Source: Paenibacillus sp. FSL H7-0326 (lineage in GTDB: Bacteria > Bacillota > Bacilli > Paenibacillales > Paenibacillaceae). Taken from it: 64,000 bases of DNA. The position numbers were made by a program, and so were the translations under genes. The stretch spans positions 372,001-436,000 of the forward strand of contig NZ_MPVN01000004.1 of assembly GCF_001955535.1 (NCBI RefSeq). The letters run 5' to 3'. The notes under the pieces are model-generated. The model ran no database searches, was not told the origin of the DNA, and was given only the letters and a program-made list of their open reading frames with translations. Of this stretch, positions 51,098 to 58,896 are shown in pieces. Position 1 is the stretch's first letter. The number at the start of each line of letters is the position of its first letter.

Positions 51098-51748
51098 ATG
51101 AGAGTTTCGGGAATTATTTTGGCAGGCGGGCTCTCCAGCAGAATGGGGACAGACAAGGCACTGCTGCCACTGGGAGAAGCCAATGTCATTCAGACGATCG
51201 CCTCTGAATTAGCTAGAGCTGTAGATGATGTCCGTATTGCCGTCGGCAAAGAATATAAGAAGGAGTATGCAGAGCTTGGGTATAGGCAGGCAGCTGATGT
51301 ATACCCGGGAGGCGGCCCGCTTGCAGGATTGCATGCAGGCCTGACAGCACACCGGGGTGCCAACTCCTCCGGGGTAGGAGGCTGGAGCTTATCTGTTCCG
51401 TGTGACACTCCGCTTGTCCGCTCCGAGCTGTTCAAGGTATTGATCCAATATGCAGAAGAGCAGGAGAACTCCGGCTATCAGGCGATCGTCCCTGTGATTG
51501 AAGGTCAGACGCATCCCCTGATTGCGATGTACCACGATTGTGTCATCCCTGTACTTGAGCAGCAGCTTGAGACGGGCAAGCGAAGGGTCATGGATTTTCT
51601 TTTTCAGATCCGTGTTAGATATATCACAGCGCATGAGCTGGCAGCAGAAGCTGGAGTGCCATGGACAACGTCCGAAATTTCAGAGATGTTTACCAATATG
51701 AATCAGATGGAGGATTATGAGCGAATCAAGAAGCGCTGTCGTCTGTAG
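51098..51748 (+). CDS. mobA: Molybdenum cofactor guanylyltransferase
   Basis: A 216-residue nucleotidyltransferase that attaches GMP to molybdopterin, giving the MGD form needed by DMSO-reductase-family enzymes such as the one at 37014. The N-terminal signature ILAGGLSSRMGTDKALLPLG is diagnostic; DVYPGGGPLAGLHAGL, SVPCDTPLVRSELF and EGQTHPLIAMYH follow. GGGTGG is six bases before ATG 51098. Its last 23 bases overlap the convergent quinone-reductase gene. Confidence 0.93.
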   Translation: MRVSGIILAGGLSSRMGTDKALLPLGEANVIQTIASELARAVDDVRIAVGKEYKKEYAELGYRQAADVYPGGGPLAGLHAGLTAHRGANSSGVGGWSLSVPCDTPLVRSELFKVLIQYAEEQENSGYQAIVPVIEGQTHPLIAMYHDCVIPVLEQQLETGKRRVMDFLFQIRVRYITAHELAAEAGVPWTTSEISEMFTNMNQMEDYERIKKRCRL

Positions 51749-52334
51749 CGAACATAGCGGACAATTCAGTCTTGATTTGCTCTATAATCTGCTCCTTCTG
51801 AGCTTCTGCGGCATCATCCATATCGCCAAACAATAGATGACCTACCGGCTGTGTACCCACGAACTCCAGTATGCCTGCACCTGCGGTAACCCTGAGACCG
51901 TCTGTCATTCCGATCTGGTCGTAATGTGCTGCGGATGAGCCGTGAGTATTAATAATCAAGCTGTGCTTGTCCGTGAGCATCCGGATCAGCTGGCCGTCCT
52001 CATTGTAAGCATAGGCAAAACCATAGGAGAACACGCGGTCAATGTAACCCTTCAGTATAGCTGGCATGCCTGCCCACCATATAGGATAGATAAAGATAAG
52101 CGAGTCAGCGTCTAATATATATTGCTGCTCCTTCAGCACGTCTTCCTTCGGTGCTTCTCCAGCGTAACAGTCAGCCATTTCCTGCTCGCTGAGAACAGGG
52201 TCGAAATTCAGTCCATACAGATCTCTCACCACAACCGTGTGGCCTGATTTCTCCAGTGTTTGCTGCACCGTTTGGCATATTCGATGATTAAAGCTGTCCT
52301 GAACAGGATGCGCATATATGATCAGATGCTTCAT
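51726..52334 (-). CDS. NAD(P)H dehydrogenase (quinone), flavodoxin-like fold
   Basis: A 202-residue FMN/FAD-binding reductase of the NQO/MdaB/KefF group: KHLIIYAHPVQDSFNHRICQ at the N-terminus, DADSLIFIYPIWWAGMPAIL (flavin-binding PxWW) and KGYIDRVFSYGFAYAY. GGGAGGAG precedes ATG 52334; the 18 upstream codons lack support. Probably a quinone or electrophile detoxifying enzyme. Confidence 0.9.
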   Translation of the reverse strand: MKHLIIYAHPVQDSFNHRICQTVQQTLEKSGHTVVVRDLYGLNFDPVLSEQEMADCYAGEAPKEDVLKEQQYILDADSLIFIYPIWWAGMPAILKGYIDRVFSYGFAYAYNEDGQLIRMLTDKHSLIINTHGSSAAHYDQIGMTDGLRVTAGAGILEFVGTQPVGHLLFGDMDDAAEAQKEQIIEQIKTELSAMFATDDSAS

Positions 52335-52374
52335 TGTTCTATCTCCTCCCAGCCCACAGAATAGGGTATAGCGA

Positions 52375-52405
52375 GAAGGGAGATTCACGATAGAATCCCC
52401 CCTTC
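52375..52405 (-). terminator. Hairpin between the aldo/keto reductase and quinone reductase genes
   Basis: GAAGGG-GATTC (52375-52386) pairs with GAATC-CCCTTC (52393-52405) around a small bulge. No strong T run, so it may act as a processing or stability element instead. Confidence 0.35.
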
Positions 52406-52473
52406 GCTTGGTATAGATCTTCGATGTAACGTCCCTGCTTATGTGCCTTAGCCGGGGTTCATCCTCTACTTAT

Positions 52474-53307
52474 TTAGAAATTGAAGTTGTCTGGATCGGC
52501 TCCAAAACGTTCATTTTTGTTAAGTCCGTTAATCGTGTCCATATCCATAACCGTCAGCTCGAAATCAAAAATATCCGCATTCTCTTCGATCCGGCTTGGC
52601 GTAACGGATTTAGGGATTGTGATGGCACCCTGCTGAATATGCCAGCGCAGAATGACCTGAGCTACCGATTTATTATATTTATCAGCGATGACTTGGATCG
52701 TCGTATTGTCCAGCAGCTTACCGTTGCCGAGCGGTGACCATCCCTCGAACAGAATGCCCTGTGCTTTACAGAAGGCACGAAGCGGCTCTTGAGAGAGCTG
52801 TGGATGAAATTCAACCTGATTGACCGCGGGAACGACAGTGGCATCCGCGAGCAGGTCCTCCAGATGATGAATATGGAAGTTGCAGACACCGATCGCACGT
52901 ACTTTGCCATCTACATAGAGCTTCTCCAGTGCCTTCCATGTATCTTTATATTTGCCTGCTACCGGCCAGTGGATGAGGTAGAGGTCAAGGTAATCAAGTC
53001 CAAGCTTCGAAAGGCTCTCATCAAATGCACGCAGCGTGGATTCGTAGCCTTGGTCACTGTTCCATACTTTGGTCGTAATAAACAACTCTTCGCGAGGAAC
53101 GCCTGAATCCTTGATCGCTTGGCCAACGCTCTCCTCGTTCTTGTAAGCTGCAGCGGTATCAATGGCACGGTAGCCATGAGTAATCGCATGCTTAACCGCA
53201 TTATAGGCTTCATCACCTTCTTTTACCTTCCATACACCTAATCCAAACTGCGGCATTTTAACTCCATTATTCAGTGTGACGGTATCTTGTAGATGTGCAA
53301 TAGTCAT
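52474..53307 (-). CDS. Aldo/keto reductase, AKR5 group (YvgN/YtbE, diketogluconate reductase-like)
   Basis: A 277-residue NADPH reductase with the complete tetrad: Asp and Tyr in GYRAIDTAAAYKNEESVGQA, Lys in LFITTKVWNSDQGY, His in YLIHWPVAGKYKDTW. IPKSVTPSRIEENADIFDFE is the coenzyme phosphate site. Members reduce methylglyoxal and other aldehydes. GGAGGG before the ATG. Confidence 0.93.
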   Translation of the reverse strand: MTIAHLQDTVTLNNGVKMPQFGLGVWKVKEGDEAYNAVKHAITHGYRAIDTAAAYKNEESVGQAIKDSGVPREELFITTKVWNSDQGYESTLRAFDESLSKLGLDYLDLYLIHWPVAGKYKDTWKALEKLYVDGKVRAIGVCNFHIHHLEDLLADATVVPAVNQVEFHPQLSQEPLRAFCKAQGILFEGWSPLGNGKLLDNTTIQVIADKYNKSVAQVILRWHIQQGAITIPKSVTPSRIEENADIFDFELTVMDMDTINGLNKNERFGADPDNFNF

Positions 53308-53560
53308 TGTTAATCCCTCCGCTTTGTAGTTTTGCTTGGAATTCAGCCAGATTGCTCAGCTTGAGAGGCGAACACCATAATTCATATTACACGGAATCAA
53401 TCTTCTAAAACCGTTAATTTGCTCTAGTGAAGAGCATATCGTTTCGAATTCACCTGATAGGAAAGTGATGAGATTGACTCAACCCTTATTCTAAAATTTT
53501 TAACGGGTGAATAGCAAGCAGCTGCATTTTCGAAAGGCCATAGAAATGGCGAAATCTTCA

Positions 53561-55021
53561 TCAAGACACAGCGAGCTCACGCATAATTCGGGCGAGTGTT
53601 GTGATTCCGGCTTGAAGTTCAGAGAGCGATGCAAAGGCGTAGGACAAGCGAATATAATCCTGGTCCATTCGGTCATATATACTTCCGGGATTAATCAGAA
53701 TCTGCTCAGCGAGCGCTCTTCGGAACAGTTTGTCAGAACGGATGCCGCTGCTGAGCCTGATCCACATATAAAATCCCCCCTGCGGAACATTCCATTCTGC
53801 CAGATCGGCACAATGCAGCTGCAACAGCTCGAGAACATAGTCACGTCTATGCTTGAGCGCAAGTCGAATCCGATGTAAGTGGACATCATGATATCCTTCT
53901 TTAAGCCACAGCTCGGCAGCATCCTGGGCAAGACTGCTTGCCCCATAATCGGTTTGCATTTTTAGATCGGCCAAGCGTTTAATAACGGGCAAAGGACCTG
54001 TGACCCACCCGATTCGCAGACCTGGGCTCACGGTCTTGGACAGTGTTCCCATATGAAGGACATAACCACCGGGATCAAACGCTTTGAGGGAAGGAGGAGG
54101 CACTGTCTCAAACCATAACTCGCTATAGGCGCTGTCCTCCAATATAGGGAGCCCCGTATTCTGGGCTGTATTCATTAATTGGCTGCGTCTATCCGCGCTC
54201 ATCACCGTTCCTGTCGGGTTCTGAAAGGACGGGATCGTATAGAGCAGGGAAGGGTGATACTGCTGTACATAATGCTGCACACGATCTGCTCTCAAGCCTT
54301 CATGGTCCATCGGCATGCCAATCATGCGTATACCTGCCGACTGAAAAGGATGAATCGAGTATAGATAGGACGGCTTCTCGACCAGGATGGAAGCATTCCT
54401 TGGCAGAAGTCCAATCGCAATGAGCTGCATCGCTTGAATGGAGCCGGACACGACGAGAATCGAATCCGGAGAAGCAGTGATGCCTTGTGTCGCCAAATGA
54501 GAGGATATTGCTTCACGGAGTCCTGGGGAGCCTTGAGGTTCAAGATATCCCAGGTGATGAGCCTGTCGTCTGGCTAACTCTGCATAGATGGAGCTGAATT
54601 CAGCATTCGGAAGAAGTTCAGGTGATAATTCCCCTGTTCCGAGCCGGTTCATGGCTTTGCTAAATTCGGTATCGTTAATTTCCTGAACTTCAGGAAGGTT
54701 AGGGTAATGCGTTCCGCTCTCAGCGTAATCCTCCCAATCCGGAACCGTTACAGGCATCCCATTCCAGCCTGCCCGTGATACAATCGTCCCTCCGCCATAA
54801 TTTCCTTCGATGAAACCGCCGGCTCGAAGCTCATCCAGGGCAGCGATAATCGTACTCCGATTGACCTTGAAGGCTGCGGCCAGTGCCCTTTGAGAGGGCA
54901 GCCGCATGCCCTTGGTCCACTCTCCCTGCATAATCTTATCTTTGATATATTGTTCAATCTGCTGATACAGCGGGATGGACAGCTCAGGATCGGGCTGCCA
55001 ATGGATATCCTGTGATCTCAT
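53561..55021 (-). CDS. MocR-type regulator: GntR winged helix fused to a PLP aminotransferase-like domain
   Basis: A 486-residue fusion. N-terminal GntR domain (~10-80; PLYQQIEQYIKDKIMQGEWT, RLPSQRALAAAFKVNRSTII) and a type I aminotransferase fold (~125-480), with PLP Lys in HMGTLSKTVSPGLRIGWVTG and IPSFQNPTGTVMS. MocR proteins sense PLP-linked amino compounds and bind direct repeats in divergent promoters. The divergent LysE-family exporter with direct repeats between the genes fits this exactly. Its target amine or amino acid is unknown. Confidence 0.92.
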   Translation of the reverse strand: MRSQDIHWQPDPELSIPLYQQIEQYIKDKIMQGEWTKGMRLPSQRALAAAFKVNRSTIIAALDELRAGGFIEGNYGGGTIVSRAGWNGMPVTVPDWEDYAESGTHYPNLPEVQEINDTEFSKAMNRLGTGELSPELLPNAEFSSIYAELARRQAHHLGYLEPQGSPGLREAISSHLATQGITASPDSILVVSGSIQAMQLIAIGLLPRNASILVEKPSYLYSIHPFQSAGIRMIGMPMDHEGLRADRVQHYVQQYHPSLLYTIPSFQNPTGTVMSADRRSQLMNTAQNTGLPILEDSAYSELWFETVPPPSLKAFDPGGYVLHMGTLSKTVSPGLRIGWVTGPLPVIKRLADLKMQTDYGASSLAQDAAELWLKEGYHDVHLHRIRLALKHRRDYVLELLQLHCADLAEWNVPQGGFYMWIRLSSGIRSDKLFRRALAEQILINPGSIYDRMDQDYIRLSYAFASLSELQAGITTLARIMRELAVS

Positions 55022-55056
55022 GAGGAAGCAGACTCCTTTTGGTCATATGATGTGTA

Positions 55057-55105
55057 ACTATATCATTTGGCTGGGTATAGCATCAACCAAATGGCTGGGT
55101 ACAAT
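55057..55105. promoter_or_regulatory. MocR direct-repeat operator and divergent promoters
   Basis: TGGCTGGGTA occurs at 55068-55077 and 55092-55101, the same orientation, 24 bases apart. The regulator's promoter (minus: TTGATG at 55086-55081, 18-base spacer, TATAGT at 55062-55057) contains the first copy in its spacer. The exporter's -10 TACAAT (55100-55105) abuts the second copy and has no good -35, so activation of the exporter and autorepression are both plausible. Confidence 0.65.
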
Positions 55106-55167
55106 TCAGCAGTGATGCTGTAGGATGAATGAGAATCAGAGAAGAGAAGGGCAGGAGAACATTTGAA

Positions 55168-55776
55168 ATGATGCAGGAAGTCATAATCCATGCGGTGCTA
55201 TTGGCATTTGGGCTTATATTGCCGCTGGGAGCTCAGAACCTATTCATCTTTAACCAGGGAGCAACCCAGTCGAGATGGATCTACGCTTTGCCTTCGGTCA
55301 TCACGGCGGCAATATGCGATACCATCCTTATTGTACTTTCGATTGGGGGCTTGTCCGTCATTCTGGCGGGGCAAGAGGGGCTCACCGATATTATTTATAT
55401 TGGGGGCTGTGTGTTTCTCTTATACATGGCCTGGACACTATGGCGGTCAGACAGCAGGCAGGGGACCGAGAGAAGAGCCTTGTCTCCACGCAGACAAATT
55501 CTCTTCGCGGTATCCGTATCTGTCCTTAATCCGCATGCCATTATAGACATTCTGGGAGTAATCGGTACGAATTCTCTGGAGTATGAGGGAACCGAGCGGA
55601 TTACGTTTACAATCGTAACCATAATTGTTTCGTGGTTATGGTTCATCCTGTTGTCTGCAGCAGGGAGACTCATGGGCAGATGGGATGAGAGCGGTAAGAT
55701 CTCCTTTTATATGAATAAAGCCTCCTCAATGACAATGGCATTGCTCGCGCTGTATATGCTGTACAAGATTGTCTGA
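55168..55776 (+). CDS. LysE/ArgO-family amino acid exporter
   Basis: A 202-residue membrane protein with about six helices: AFGLILPLGAQNLFIFNQG (the conserved LxLGPxN-like motif early in helix 1), a second helix SVITAAICDTILIVLSIGGL, and SVSVLNPHAIIDILGVIGTN (NPHA). This placement suggests arginine or lysine export. ATG 55168 follows AGGAG by ten bases. Divergent from the MocR regulator. Confidence 0.88.
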   Translation: MMQEVIIHAVLLAFGLILPLGAQNLFIFNQGATQSRWIYALPSVITAAICDTILIVLSIGGLSVILAGQEGLTDIIYIGGCVFLLYMAWTLWRSDSRQGTERRALSPRRQILFAVSVSVLNPHAIIDILGVIGTNSLEYEGTERITFTIVTIIVSWLWFILLSAAGRLMGRWDESGKISFYMNKASSMTMALLALYMLYKIV

Positions 55777-55863
55777 GGCAGCTGCAACCATTGAGAATTC
55801 AGATAGATCTCTCTGGTATCTGCTTGGCATAAGGAATAGATTCGGCGTACTTATAAGTTAATC

Positions 55864-55895
55864 AAAAAAAGGGGATGGTCACTTAAGACCATCCC
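55864..55895 (-). terminator. Terminator of moaA
   Basis: GGGATGGTC (55872-55880) pairs with GACCATCCC (55887-55895). Read on the minus strand the stem is followed by CTTTTTTTG, ten bases past the moaA stop. Confidence 0.88.
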
Positions 55896-55904
55896 TTGCT
55901 CTAT

Positions 55905-56906
55905 TTATCCGCCAATTTGAGACATTCGTCGAACGGTCGGTGTATGACTCTGTGCGTGCTGCTCCAGGGCGAGCGCCATCTCGTGGTTCTTCGGCTTGTT
56001 GCCAAGGGCCTTCAGAAATAACGCCGCTGTCGCCGCTGGATCTCCGGCCACCTTACGGACATTATATTCATCAGACCAGTAGAGACAGGCCTTGATATGT
56101 CCATCTGCTGTTATACGCAGCCGGTTGCAGTTATCACAGAAGTGATCACTGACAGGGTGGATCAGGCCGAAGGTGCCCTGGGCTCCCCGAAGCTTGCGAT
56201 ATTCGGAGGGGCCATTCCCGTTCGGACCCGACGTGTCCTCTACTTCCCAGCCTGCTTCGGTACAGGCATTCAGTACCGTAGACAGCGGAAGGTAGGATTT
56301 GCGCCATGAATCATTGGCATGACCTATCGGCATATATTCAATAAATCTGACATGAAGCGGAGCATCCTTGGTCAGTGCAATGAAGTCCTTGATCTCGTCG
56401 TCATTGATGCCCTTCATCAGTACGACATTCAGCTTGATGGGATCCAGCCCAGCCGCTTGGGCAGCTTCAATGCCGCGAAGGACTTTGTTCACGTCACCGC
56501 CGCGTGTAATCATGGAGAAGCGATCCTTGCGCAAGGAATCCAGACTAATGTTAATTCGGGTCAGACCGGCGTCCTTCAGCAGTTGAGCTTTTTTCTCCAG
56601 AAAAATAGCGTTCGTTGTCAGGGCGATATCCTCGATCCCGTCAATCGCGGATATCATGGCGACCAGTTGTTCCAGATCTTTGCGTACCATGGGTTCACCG
56701 CCAGTCAATCGGACTTTACGAAGACCCATAGGTGCAAGCACCCTCAGAATTTGCGTAATTTCTTCAAAAGTCATAATGTCTTCATGAGGCGCGAATTCCA
56801 TGCCTTCCTCAGGCATGCAATAAACACAGCGTAAATTACAGCGGTCCGTAACCGAGATTCGTATATAATCGTGAATCCGGCCAAAAGGATCTTGCAGCAG
56901 TTCCAT
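55905..56906 (-). CDS. moaA: GTP 3',8-cyclase, first step of molybdopterin synthesis
   Basis: A 333-residue radical SAM enzyme that converts GTP to the precursor of cyclic pyranopterin monophosphate. N-terminal SAM cluster C23, C27, C30 (CNLRCVYC), then VRLTGGEPMVRKDL. The second 4Fe-4S site is in HFCDNCNRLRITADGHIKAC. C-terminus ends in IGG rather than GG, within the family's normal variation. It stands alone; mobA is 4 kb to the left. Confidence 0.95.
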   Translation of the reverse strand: MELLQDPFGRIHDYIRISVTDRCNLRCVYCMPEEGMEFAPHEDIMTFEEITQILRVLAPMGLRKVRLTGGEPMVRKDLEQLVAMISAIDGIEDIALTTNAIFLEKKAQLLKDAGLTRINISLDSLRKDRFSMITRGGDVNKVLRGIEAAQAAGLDPIKLNVVLMKGINDDEIKDFIALTKDAPLHVRFIEYMPIGHANDSWRKSYLPLSTVLNACTEAGWEVEDTSGPNGNGPSEYRKLRGAQGTFGLIHPVSDHFCDNCNRLRITADGHIKACLYWSDEYNVRKVAGDPAATAALFLKALGNKPKNHEMALALEQHAQSHTPTVRRMSQIGG

Positions 56907-57031
56907 TCCAGATCCACCTTCCTTTAACGAATAATATTATACGCTTTGTAAAAATCAATCTATAATATTACCATAGCATACAATGCCCGTTCATTTATAG
57001 ACAAGGATTTTCATTTATGAGGAGTGGAAGT

Positions 57032-57670
57032 GTGACTGTGAATCCGATACAGGTAGGTATTCTGATATTTGATGATGTAGAGCTGCTCGATTTTGCGGGA
57101 CCGCTTGAGGTGTTCTCTCTGGTCGCTACGACGAAGGCGAGTGGACAAGACTACTTGCTGGAGCCTTTTCATGTGACGACGATCTCGGAGCACGGGGGAC
57201 AGGTTGCAACTCGGAACGGTCTCAAGGTTATAGCAGATTACAGTCTTGAAGCAGCGCTTGATTACGATATTTTGATTGTTCCTGGAGGTTATGGCACGCG
57301 CAAGCTGGCACAGAATGTTAAGGTTCTTGAATGGATTCGCCAGCAGACCACGAAGGCGAGCTGGGTGGCTTCCGTATGCACAGGGGCATTTGTTCTTGCC
57401 GAAGCGGGCCTCCTGGATGGCAAACGCGCAACCACAGGCCAAGCGAGCTTGGAGCGGATGCGCATGACGTATCAGGACAAGGACATTCATATCGAAGATC
57501 GCGTCAAATATGTGGAGGACGGAAAGATCATCACTTCAGGCGGAATCTCGACCGGTATCCCGATGGCCTTGTATCTCGTTGAGAAGATGCTGGGCATCGA
57601 TGCAGCCCTGACTGTCGCAAGAGATATGGAATATGATCTTACCTTGTTTGAAGATAGAAATTTAGCATAA
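57032..57670 (+). CDS. DJ-1/PfpI (GATase1-like) family protein
   Basis: About 212 residues. VGILIFDDVELLDFAGPLEV at the N-terminus, YDILIVPGGYGTRKLAQN, the nucleophile elbow Cys in VASVCTGAFVLAEAGLLDGK and GGISTGIPMALYLVEKMLG resemble the isonitrile hydratase/AraC-linked branch. No DNA-binding domain is fused. The start is probably GTG 57032 behind AGGAG; ATG 57017 overlaps that site. Convergent with the PfkB kinase gene. Confidence 0.87.
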   Translation: MTVNPIQVGILIFDDVELLDFAGPLEVFSLVATTKASGQDYLLEPFHVTTISEHGGQVATRNGLKVIADYSLEAALDYDILIVPGGYGTRKLAQNVKVLEWIRQQTTKASWVASVCTGAFVLAEAGLLDGKRATTGQASLERMRMTYQDKDIHIEDRVKYVEDGKIITSGGISTGIPMALYLVEKMLGIDAALTVARDMEYDLTLFEDRNLA

Positions 57671-57691
57671 GCCTCATATGGAAACAGGAAT

Positions 57692-58657
57692 TCAGCTCGA
57701 AATGAGTTGAACTTCGATCTGCTGCTCCAATGCTTCCACATCAGCAGGCGTTACGACCCCTGCCATCTTATGAAGAGCTGCTGCTGTACCGCAGGCGGCT
57801 CCGTGCTTCAGAATAGCAGGCAGATCGCCCTCGTGCTGAAGGGAAGCAGCAACGAGCCCTGCGACCATCGCATCCCCGCTGCCAAGAGGGCTGACGATGC
57901 GTACATTTGGAATCGTAATGCGATATACTGCCTCTCGTGTAGCAGCGAGAGCGCCCTCTGCACCGAGCGAGACCACAGCGAGTCCTGCTCCGGCTTGGAC
58001 AAGCATACTTGCTGCAACCATAGCGGTATCCGGGCTCGCTACCGGCATCCCGGCGAATTGGGCTGCCTCATCGGCGTTCGGCTTCACAAGATCCGGGCCG
58101 CCAGCAAGCCCTGCCGCCAGTGCCGCACCGCTCGCATCGAGCGCGGTGCGCGCACCCTGGGCCTTCGCCAGCTGAATCAGCTCGGCGTAAGTGGCGGGCG
58201 GGCAGCCCTCCGGAAGGCTGCCCGAGAAGATGACCCAGGCGGAGTCCCGCGCCAGGGTCTCTACCTTGCGGCGCATCGCCGCAAGCTCATCGCCGGCGAT
58301 ACAGGGACCCGCCTCGATGAGCTCGGTCTGGGTGCTCGCCACAGGGTCGAGCACCGTAATGGCAAGCCGCGTTTCTCCGGCCGCGGCTGCCACGGGATCT
58401 GCTGCAATCCCTTCGGCCTGCAGCAGATCCAGCAGTTGCCGGCCCGTGTGTCCGGCAACAAATGCGGCCACGCGCACCGGAAAGGAGAGCGCGTGCAGTA
58501 CTCGGGCGGCATTAATGCCCTTGCCGCCCGGTACGGTGACCGCGCTGCCGATGCGATGCACGCGGTCCAGGGTATATTGCGGCACGGTGTACACCTTGTC
58601 CAGTGCCGCGTTTAGCGTAACGGTGGTCACCACGCCGTTTCGATACACATCCTTCAT
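57692..58657 (-). CDS. PfkB-family sugar-phosphate kinase (1-phosphofructokinase-like)
   Basis: A 321-residue kinase: substrate motif TVPGGKGINAARVLHAL near the N-terminus, WVIFSGSLPEGCP, LVKPNADEAAQFAGMP and the C-terminal catalytic SPLGSGDAMVAGLVA (Asp base). The pattern matches FruK/LacC, which phosphorylate fructose-1-P or tagatose-6-P. There is no fru PTS gene or FruR beside it, so the substrate is uncertain. AAGGAGG precedes the ATG. The middle (58040-58560) is visibly more GC-rich, with Ala-rich codons, than the rest of the window. Confidence 0.87.
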   Translation of the reverse strand: MKDVYRNGVVTTVTLNAALDKVYTVPQYTLDRVHRIGSAVTVPGGKGINAARVLHALSFPVRVAAFVAGHTGRQLLDLLQAEGIAADPVAAAAGETRLAITVLDPVASTQTELIEAGPCIAGDELAAMRRKVETLARDSAWVIFSGSLPEGCPPATYAELIQLAKAQGARTALDASGAALAAGLAGGPDLVKPNADEAAQFAGMPVASPDTAMVAASMLVQAGAGLAVVSLGAEGALAATREAVYRITIPNVRIVSPLGSGDAMVAGLVAASLQHEGDLPAILKHGAACGTAAALHKMAGVVTPADVEALEQQIEVQLISS

Positions 58658-58778
58658 TTTTTTACCTCCTTATGTCCGAGCCTCGAAATCAGGCTGGAAT
58701 ACTGTCGATTTCTTGCTCTGCGTAAAGTTTTTTCTTCCCTTAACACTATACTTTACTCTTCCTTTCTCATATAAAAAA

Positions 58779-58816
58779 GCTCCAAGAAACAGGTGAGGCC
58801 CTGTTCCTTGGAGCTA
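58779..58816 (-). terminator. Terminator of the RND pump operon
   Basis: AGCTCCAAG-AAACAGG and CCTGTTCCTTGGAGCT form a long hairpin (58779-58815). On the minus strand it is followed by TTTTTTATATG. Confidence 0.85.
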
Positions 58817-58896
58817 ACATGACAGATTGATCGTTCATAATGCTGCTATATGGGCTTGTTCTAGAATGAAATGTTTAGATTAAGCTCATCTGCTCA

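Noticed and set aside
57707..58615. 302-codon + strand frame antisense to the PfkB kinase gene
   Set aside because: Shadow frame produced by the GC-rich segment; the kinase motifs are on the minus strand.
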